A stretch of 64,000 nt of DNA from Diabrotica undecimpunctata (taxonomy: Eukaryota > Arthropoda > Insecta > Coleoptera > Chrysomelidae). Each line of letters opens with the position of its first letter. The first letter of the stretch is position 1. A model generated the notes under the pieces. The model was not told where the DNA came from and did no database searches. It saw only the letters and a list, made by a program, of their open reading frames with translations. A program made the position numbers and the translations under genes. Below are positions 56,901 through 64,000 of the stretch, piece after piece. The stretch is taken from contig NC_092803.1 of NCBI RefSeq assembly GCF_040954645.1, positions 78,158,263 to 78,222,262 of the forward strand. Direction: 5' to 3'.

Positions 56901-57984
56901 TATTTGTCCCAATATGTTTTAAAAATGTTCAGTCTATTTTGTTCAGACAACCTCTCGTAACATTTCAAACGGCATCGACATGGCAGTTTAAGACTCTTAG
57001 CTGCATCTCTTAGCCGTATCAAACGTAGCTGCAGCAGTATAGAACATTATGTCCACACGATGTTTTATAACTTTTTTTAATTTTCAGAAATCTACAGCAT
57101 CATGTCCACATAGTGTTGTTTACCTCTGAATTAATCAGGACATGAAGTTATTTCTCATTGGCTATCTTTGCAATTTTTAGTAGTTGGATATAGTGTTTTA
57201 TACCATTTTGTAGTGCAGAAAATGTACATCTACGACCTAAAGTTAACTCAATTTTGCTAAAATATGGGCATGGTGTTTTACCTCCGGCGTACAGTTATAT
57301 TATAAAACTATAATACATTGGCAAAGCAGTCGCCGCCACAAATAAAACCGTCGCACTCACCAAAAGACTCCTTAAAATCTTTATTTTTTATTTGGATTTT
57401 GGTGGACAATATACCTCAGAAAGGGGGTAACAGGACGTTTCAATCTTTTATAAGAATATCTTTTCGGAAATGGAAATCGAAACATTAAAGGTAGTAAATA
57501 AGTGGATAAATTAAGTTAAAATTATTATTAAATAGAAAAAAAATGCAGTGTCATCAGTCATCATAATATGCTGTTGCCGTCGCTAAGAATGGTATAATAT
57601 ACTAAATAGTTTGGAATATTGTTACATCATTGTTTCGAAGTAGAAATATTTTTCTATTTGAATTTGCTGGGCTACGGAGCTGTCGAATGTCTGCTGTTTC
57701 TTCTATTCTGTTACATCCAAAACATATAGTTTCCGTACTTTATTTTTGTATATATTTTCTTGTCTCTTTTTATATTTCTTTGATTATTTGTCTATAGTCT
57801 ACTGTATATTTTTGTTTTGTTTTTATTCGTTTTTTAAGAAGCATTCATCGATTATCAGATGTTTTATTTTGTTTACTACAAGAAATTTCTACAGAGTCTC
57901 TCTGAGCACCTATTTCATCCAAGTCTAGACTGCTTAGGTTTTAAAGACTGTTCGCCTCATATGCGTATTTGAAAAACGTATCTT
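56901..57984. other. No recognisable feature
   Basis: AT-rich sequence, possibly the 5' flank of the neighbouring pseudogene. Nothing is supported. Confidence 0.3.
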
Positions 57985-60200
57985 CTTCTTTGGGTGCCGT
58001 GTCCGTATTCAGATGTTGGCCGTTATCATGTTTACAATTTCCTGAAACCTTTCTCTGTCGGCTGCTGCGCGAAATAATTCTTCTACTGTGGAACCACACC
58101 ATTGTCTAATATTACGCAGCCATGAAAGTTTCTTTCGATCAATCCATCTCTTTCCTTCCACTTTTCCTTGTATTATAAGGCGAAGTAGATGGTATTTAGG
58201 TCCTCTAATTATATGGCCGAAATATTCTGTTTTTCTCTTTTCTATGGTGTTTATGAGCAGACGATCTGAATTGATCATTTTAAGATCAATTGATCATTGG
58301 AAGTGTGCGAAACCCACGATATCTTTAGAATTCGTCTATAGCACCACAATTCGAATGCTTCTAACTTGTTTAGCATTGTGGTTTTTAACGTCCATGTCTC
58401 ACAACTATACAATAGGATGGACCACACATAACATTGCAGGACCTTCTTACGAAAATTCATCGACAGGTTTCTGCATAAAACTGGTTTCCAAATCATAAAA
58501 GCCTTACGTGATATTTCGATCCTGGTTACTATCTCTTCATCAGAGTCACAATTTACATTTAACCAGCTGCCAAGGTATTTGAAATGATTTACCCTTTCGA
58601 TCTCTTCTCCATTAAGAGAAATCAGACCTTGATCTATATTGATCTTTCCAACTGCCATCCACTTTGTCTTTGAAATGTTGATTTATAGGCCTCTCCGATA
58701 ACTTGCTTCACTGACTAGATTTAGTAATGTTTGGAGATCTTGTAAATTTTGATGAGGCTATTTGATTGTAATATAAGTATTTCAGCAGTCTTATATCATA
58801 GTGGTCAAGTCCTGCTGCCCGTAGGCAATCGAGTGTATCGTGTTGTACTCTGTCGAGCGCCTTCTCGAAGTTGATAAAACAAACATAAACATTCTTTCGG
58901 AATTCACAACTTTTTTGTAATAGAACGCGCATACAGAATAGTGCCTGTCTAGTTCCTGGACCGTTTATAAATCAAAATTGCTTATTACCCATCCTACTTT
59001 CGCATAGAAGGAATACTCGGTTTTGTATAATTCGTAAGAGTATCTTCAGTGTGTGACTCATCAAACTGATTGGTCTAAAATCGCTGCATTTGGTGGGCCT
59101 GCTTTTCTTTGGTAATGTTATAAACAGTGACTCTAACCAATCATCTGGTATTTTTCCTTTGTTTTAAATTTTGTTGAAGAAAGTGGTTAAGCAGGCAATG
59201 CTTTCCTCATCCAAAAGTATAAGTAGCTCAGCAGGGATTTGATCTGGTCCAGGTGCTTTATTGTTTTTGGCTTGCTGTATTGCCTTTTTGACTTCCGAAT
59301 TCAGTATACTGGGACCTCTGTCTAACTGGTTGTCACAGGCAGTATTTGGAGCATTTTCTCTAGAAGCATCCTCAAAAAGGTCAGTGATGTATCTCTCCTA
59401 TTCTTTGCACTGTTGTTCGTGATCACAAATTTTTCCGTCCGCGCTTTTAAGTATGTGAGCATTTTTCTGTTTTCTAATTCCGGCAGTATATTTAAGTTTC
59501 TTGTGGAGGTTAAAACTGTCATGCTTTTTTTGGAGGTCTTTTATTTCTTTACATAAATTCTCAAGCCAGGATTCTTTGGCTTGCTTAATTTTTCGTTTTA
59601 TTTACTTCCATCAGGTCTAGAATTTCTTGTGTCATCCCCTTATTTTTTGCCAACATGGTAGGTGTTTTCAAAGACTCTTGTACGTTCTCTAAAATCGAGT
59701 TTTGAATATCATACCAGAATTCGTTAATGGTTCTGTTTTCGTTTGGTATATTTCATATTCTGTTTATTTTACTATTTATCTGCTGTGATATGTGTTCGCG
59801 TGTTTGAGGGTTTTTCAGGGGGTCGAGATATATCTTACAAGGCTTAGTTGGCTTTGTTAATTTCTTTAATTTAATTTGTATTTTTTAGCAGAGTAAATTG
59901 TGATTTGAGTTTATGTCAGCGCCGGGGTAAGTTTTTACATCTTTAATATTGTTTCGAAATCGGTGGTTTATTAGGATGTAGTCTATTAGGTTCCGTACTA
60001 TTCTGCCTTGATGTCCATCTTAAGGGGATTTCCACGTGTAGAGACGCCTTCTGGAAGTTGAAACCAGGTATTTGTAATGGTGAAGTCATTTTCTTGGCAG
60101 AATTCTATTAGACGTTCACCTCTTTGATTTCTCTCTCCCAAGCCAAACTTTCCGGTGATGCCCTGCGTCATCTTCTGTCCAACTTCTGAAAAACGTATGG
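57985..60200 (-). pseudogene. Long decayed LINE copy (endonuclease end to C-terminus)
   Basis: Minus strand from 60200 down: ITGKFGLGERNQRGERLIEF, TITNTWFQLP, LIDYILINHRFRNNIKDVKT (end of endonuclease), EFWYDIQNSILENVQESL, then in shifting frames the RT with APGPDQIPAELL-like sequence, FRPISLMSHTLKI-like sequence, VYVCFINFEKALDRVQH (expected FIDFEKAFD; Asp to Asn) and LRAAGLDHYDIRLLKYLY. After a gap follow VNHFKYLGSWLN, KVLQCYVWSILLYSCETWTL, FELWCYRRILKISWV, EYFGHIIRGPKYHLLRLI and LFRAAADRERFQEIVNMI. The YADD region is deleted (about 58680-58740). It is the longest LINE copy of this family here but multiply broken. Confidence 0.8.
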
Positions 60201-62698
60201 CATGAGAAAATATAAGGTTTTTTTAGAAATGTCCACTTCGTTCGCACCTTTCTTGTTACAAGTCTGGTTCTATCTCTATTTAGATTATTTAAATTTATTA
60301 CTATTTTTTCTATCACAGCTCGATGTGAAAACTTAATAAACATGCTCACGTCTTTAAACATTTTTTTAAAATTATATTGTAATATATTTTATTTCTAGTA
60401 ACATCATCTGGATTTGCCAGCTGCTTTTTCTACCGGAAGCTTTTTTGAAGAAGATATTATTATGTCAAGTTTATATTCCAAAGCAAACTGCAACAGTAAT
60501 TTGCTTCTTTCATTCCATATAAATATTTCATAGCAACTCTTGAAAATTCTTGTTTGTCTTATTTTATTTCTATTTTTGTATTTTGTTTTTATTATTTTCA
60601 AAATGCTTTTAGTAACTTCCAGTAATATTTTAGCTCCAAACCAATTCTGATCCTAATGTTATTTTTCACATTTTCTTACTTGTCGCTTGTAGTAGCAGGA
60701 CCAGTTCGGAGATTTTAAGTATCCTTCGTTATTCGTCTTATCTGGTTGCTACCAAAATAACCAGGGAACTTAAGAAACGATGGAGAATGAGAGCCTTTTT
60801 TCTTTATCTTTAAAGCTAATTCGAAGAAATTGGCCAATAGCCCTCCACACTGGCCTATATCGGGTGGTAGGTATTCGGGATGTACCGAACAAGTTTAAGG
60901 TTCAAATAGGATAACACTGATATTCTAACTTTGTTTCGTCAAACTATAGGTTGAAGGAAAAACGCCAGGAGCTCGCGGATCAAGGGCACTAAGTCCTTTA
61001 ACTCTATGTAGGTCTATCTACGAATTTGTCTATCCTCACCGGGATTATAGATAAGTACTTAGCCGCTATCGCTATATTTAGCTGTAATATAAAGGAAATG
61101 GATTTAGCTATACTATAAAGGAAATGGTTTATTGGTCGTATATTTTCCATGCCACAATAGAGTGAAAAGAAGGTTTTGGTTAATTATTACTTTCTTGTGT
61201 CTCTCCTGTGTCATCATTAGTTTCCGATTCTTCATTGGCTATGAAGTAAAACCTATATGACGTTGTGGTATTAAGCCAATAGTTGCCTGTTTTCTTCCGG
61301 TTCTTTTTATTAATGTGGTTATAAGGTATATTTCTAAAAAAAATTTACTTATAACTTTATGCCCTTCTTTATCTTGCGACCTAGATAACTTTGGTGATAT
61401 TGAAAAGTTTGTTGTATATCGATGCTAAATACCTACAGTTTGAACTTGTTGAGCAGTGTATATTCTGTTTGTAGAAATTGGAATTCTGATCAGTTATATT
61501 TATTTGACTTTCTCTACCTACATTGCATAAAAATTAAATCCAGTTCATTTTTTATATGAAAACAATGAACATGTTTTTAAAATTTTTGAAAACATAATTT
61601 TTAAAAATAACAAAATTATTTCTTGCTCTGGCCTGCTTTACTTCGAATGATTTTTTTTCTGAACAAAATGTTTACCTGTCTTATCATAAGATGATTCTAT
61701 CAACAAACTACTAACTGTACTTTCAGTAATTTCTTTGTAAGCCAGTTTCCTTGTCAGTGAAATTCACATCTGATAATAAAATCTTTATAAATTTTAATAT
61801 ATTTATTTAAAACTTAATGTACATATTAAATTGTTCATTCATTACCTTTTAAAATTTTTTTGTCCAACTGGAGAGGTTTTAACTTGCTCACTGTATATTT
61901 TTTAGTATTTATGTATTTTCCTTCCTGATTTCCCAACTTAGTATTTTCTATTTTAAACCTCATAAATGGGATTAAGAAATTAGTATATTTTTATTTTTAT
62001 TTTAGACCCTCTAAAAATCTAATAATTCTTACTGCCTTCTCCTCTTTTGTTGGAAGTTCTCCAAAAATATAATAAAACTTCAAAGTTCTACAGAATCATC
62101 CACGTCGCTGTATGAAAGTGTCTGAATATTTTAGGCTAGCCAATTTAAGATTCTGAAAAGGGATATATTACCCTCATATCGGTAGAATAAAAGTAATATC
62201 ACAATATCATATCTATCTGTATCAGAAACTTTCGAGTCGCCTTTCAGGTCTCGTAAAAATACACATAAAAACTTCTTAGAGAGGGACCCTCGAGAAATCG
62301 ATTTTTAGATTACCTGGAATGGGTTTTGTATAATGTCTGTCCCTATTTTATAGCAAATAAAGTGCCTCTGGAGTTACCTGTTTCATATCATTAGCGTTTC
62401 TATCTCCCATTCTTCCATTATTGGAAGTATGCTAAGGTTTTTTAAAGTGAACTAAATGTCCGGGGATAATCATTGCCATAAATATTTTACGCCATATATT
62501 TTCAACTTCCTATAAATTGTAACTGTTAAAAGTATATTAAGATAATGGATATACGTTTATATTATTCTTAAAGCAACTTTTTACGACTTGGTTGTAAAAG
62601 TCTTTAAGCGATATTAACGTTTATTTTAAGAATCTGAATTCCCTATATCTTTGAAATTAAGACTTCTGAAAAGTTTTAATTTTTTTGTGGTATTGATA
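60201..62698. other. No recognisable gene; small tandem repeat
   Basis: AT-rich sequence. A 26-bp unit (ATTTAGCTGTAATATAAAGG...) is tandemly duplicated at 61076-61101 and 61102-61127 with two differences. 60780-61060 is slightly GC-richer and unassigned. Confidence 0.4.
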
Positions 62699-63670
62699 CT
62701 TCTTCTTCTTCTTCTTTTTATGTAGACATGACTCTGTCTATTTTTCAATGTGCCTCTAGTAAGTTGTCATTCCATCGCTTACGTAATCTTCTTACTGATC
62801 GCCTTTCTATAGGGAAACCGTAGCTAAAAGCTTGTCAACTTTTTCGCGACACAATTTACATCTTAGTAAATTTTCTGTTATAACCATGTATTTTGTATAT
62901 TTTGAGAAACTAACATGTTAAATTTTCTGACGGTTATATTAAATTGGTGCAACATACGTTGTAAATTGTCTTTACTCTGAGAGAGTAATATTGCATAGCA
63001 GATTATTTTAAGCTATTTTTATCCCATTTGTTACCCTTTTTTAGTTCTTAGTTTTTTATAATTTAATTTAAAATCTGGCTAAACAATAGAGAACTCAGGG
63101 AATCTCCCTGTTTTATCTTATTGTCAGCTTCAATAGGGTCAGTTAGTTCTTCTTTCACTTTTGCTTTTATTGTATTGTTTTGGTAGATATTTTTAATCGT
63201 TTTTATTATTTCTAGAGGTATCTCTATTGCGTACAATAAGCGAAAAACGTCCTGTAATTTGACCCAATAAAATGCCTTCTTAAGGTCCACGAAACATAGA
63301 TATGCCGGTTTGTTGTATTATAGTGATTTTTCTTGCACTTGCCTCATTATAAATATAGCGTCGGTTTATGATCTTAGTGACCTAAAACCCTGTTGTTCTT
63401 CTGCTAGTGTTACAATTTTATGTAATTTATTTGTTATTTTTTTAATTATTGGTAATTCTAGTGTTGTAATTAATAATTTAATTCCTCTGTAATTTTCCAG
63501 GACCGATTTGCTCAGATCTGGTCCTCCATACTTTAGAAATTCGTTCGGTACTCTGTCACATCCTGGTGATTTTAATTTTTGAATTTTCTTAATGCTTTCT
63601 TTACCTTTTGCTCCACAATATTTATATCTTAGTTTGTCGTCACCTCTGGTGTTGTTTTTTTATCGTTAAC
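62699..63670 (-). pseudogene. LINE with internal deletions, minus strand
   Basis: From 63670 down: KKALRKFKNKSPGCDRVPNE, FLKYGGPDLSKS, a deletion, then ENYRGIKLLITTLELPIIKK, KIVTLAEEQQGF, DAIFIMRQVQEKSL, LCFVDLKKAFYWV (catalytic FVDLKKAFD with Asp replaced by Tyr), IPLEIIKTIKNIYQNNT and KQGDSLSSLLF. After further decay the 3' tail reads FPIERRSVRRLRKRWNDNLLE-like sequence and ends in (GAA)n at about 62700-62717. It is closely related to the split copy at 32535-36290. Confidence 0.82.
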
Positions 63671-64000
63671 TTTAGCAAATATGGATCGAAAGTAGTCTGC
63701 CTGGAGTAATTGCGGGGTGGATTGAGTAGCTCTGCGGTTGTCACAGTTTTGTGGAGTTCATATTTTCATGATAGTCCCCTGTTATCTTCGATATAAAAAC
63801 AATGCGCAATTTTGTAGAAAACCAGTATCGCTGCCATACTGACAAAGGTACGTACAAAGGACATTACGATAGAAATCATTTTTAATAAAATAATTCAATC
63901 TTAAAAATATAGTGAAATCACGACGCCCCTGGAATTGGGGAATTGTCTAACAGTTTACGGTAACGGTGTTAGATTTCCTTTATGTCAGTGAGACATCCGT
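63671..64000. other. No recognisable feature
   Basis: The last 330 bp show no coding similarity or repeat that I can name. Confidence 0.35.

Overview
The window looks like gene-poor, transposon-dense DNA from an insect nuclear genome; a beetle or similar large-genome insect is plausible but unproven. The evidence is low GC, long (TA)n arrays, and a typical insect mix of decayed elements: RTE-like and other LINEs, an R4/Dong-type LINE, two Penelope-like elements (PLEs), mariner, P-like, hAT and piggyBac elements, and copia debris. No bacterial-type operon, rRNA, CRISPR or convincing tRNA was seen. Nearly every coding similarity carries stops or frameshifts. The only piece that looks like a host gene is one 186-bp exon on the minus strand at about 12 kb; much of the window may be intron or intergenic space around it.

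Layout. 0-7.6 kb: a small foldback element, LINE fragments on both strands, a decayed R4-type copy, and (TA)n arrays. 7.6-17.2 kb: three RTE-like LINEs, one with a nearly intact reverse transcriptase (13.1-14.8 kb), bordered by (TA)n arrays, plus the host-like exon. 18.0-20.5 kb: two related hAT-type MITEs with 8-bp target duplications, one of them inside the terminal repeat of a P-element-like transposon whose transposase remnant lies on the minus strand. 20.8-25.4 kb: an R4/Dong-type LINE with a restriction-like endonuclease, sitting in (TAA)n and split by a 1.9-kb PLE-like insertion with 440-bp inverted arms and hammerhead-ribozyme-like motifs. 26.6-28.6 kb: a mariner with about 300-bp terminal repeats and DD41D spacing. 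29-32.5 kb: copia, hAT and piggyBac remnants. 32.5-36.3 kb: a minus-strand LINE split by a PLE (33.3-35.0 kb) and by a short plus-strand LINE end (35.5-36.0 kb), both with target duplications. 38.6-40.7 kb: a second mariner invaded by a LINE. 41-49.5 kb: LINE remnants. 50.1-51.0 kb: a MITE rich in GAACTAGTTC palindromes. 53.1-55.6 kb: an almost complete piggyBac element between TTAA sites. 55.6-56.9 kb: a pseudogene of a DUF7869-like insect repeat family. 58-60.2 and 62.7-63.7 kb: two minus-strand LINE copies.

The most interesting material is the two PLEs with a shared hammerhead-like core, the P-like element with terminal and subterminal repeats and a nested MITE, the Dong-type insertion in TAA repeats, the DD41D mariner, and the piggyBac copy that has lost one catalytic Asp. 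I found no clearly unprecedented system. Family assignments come from reading translated sequence, not from database searches.
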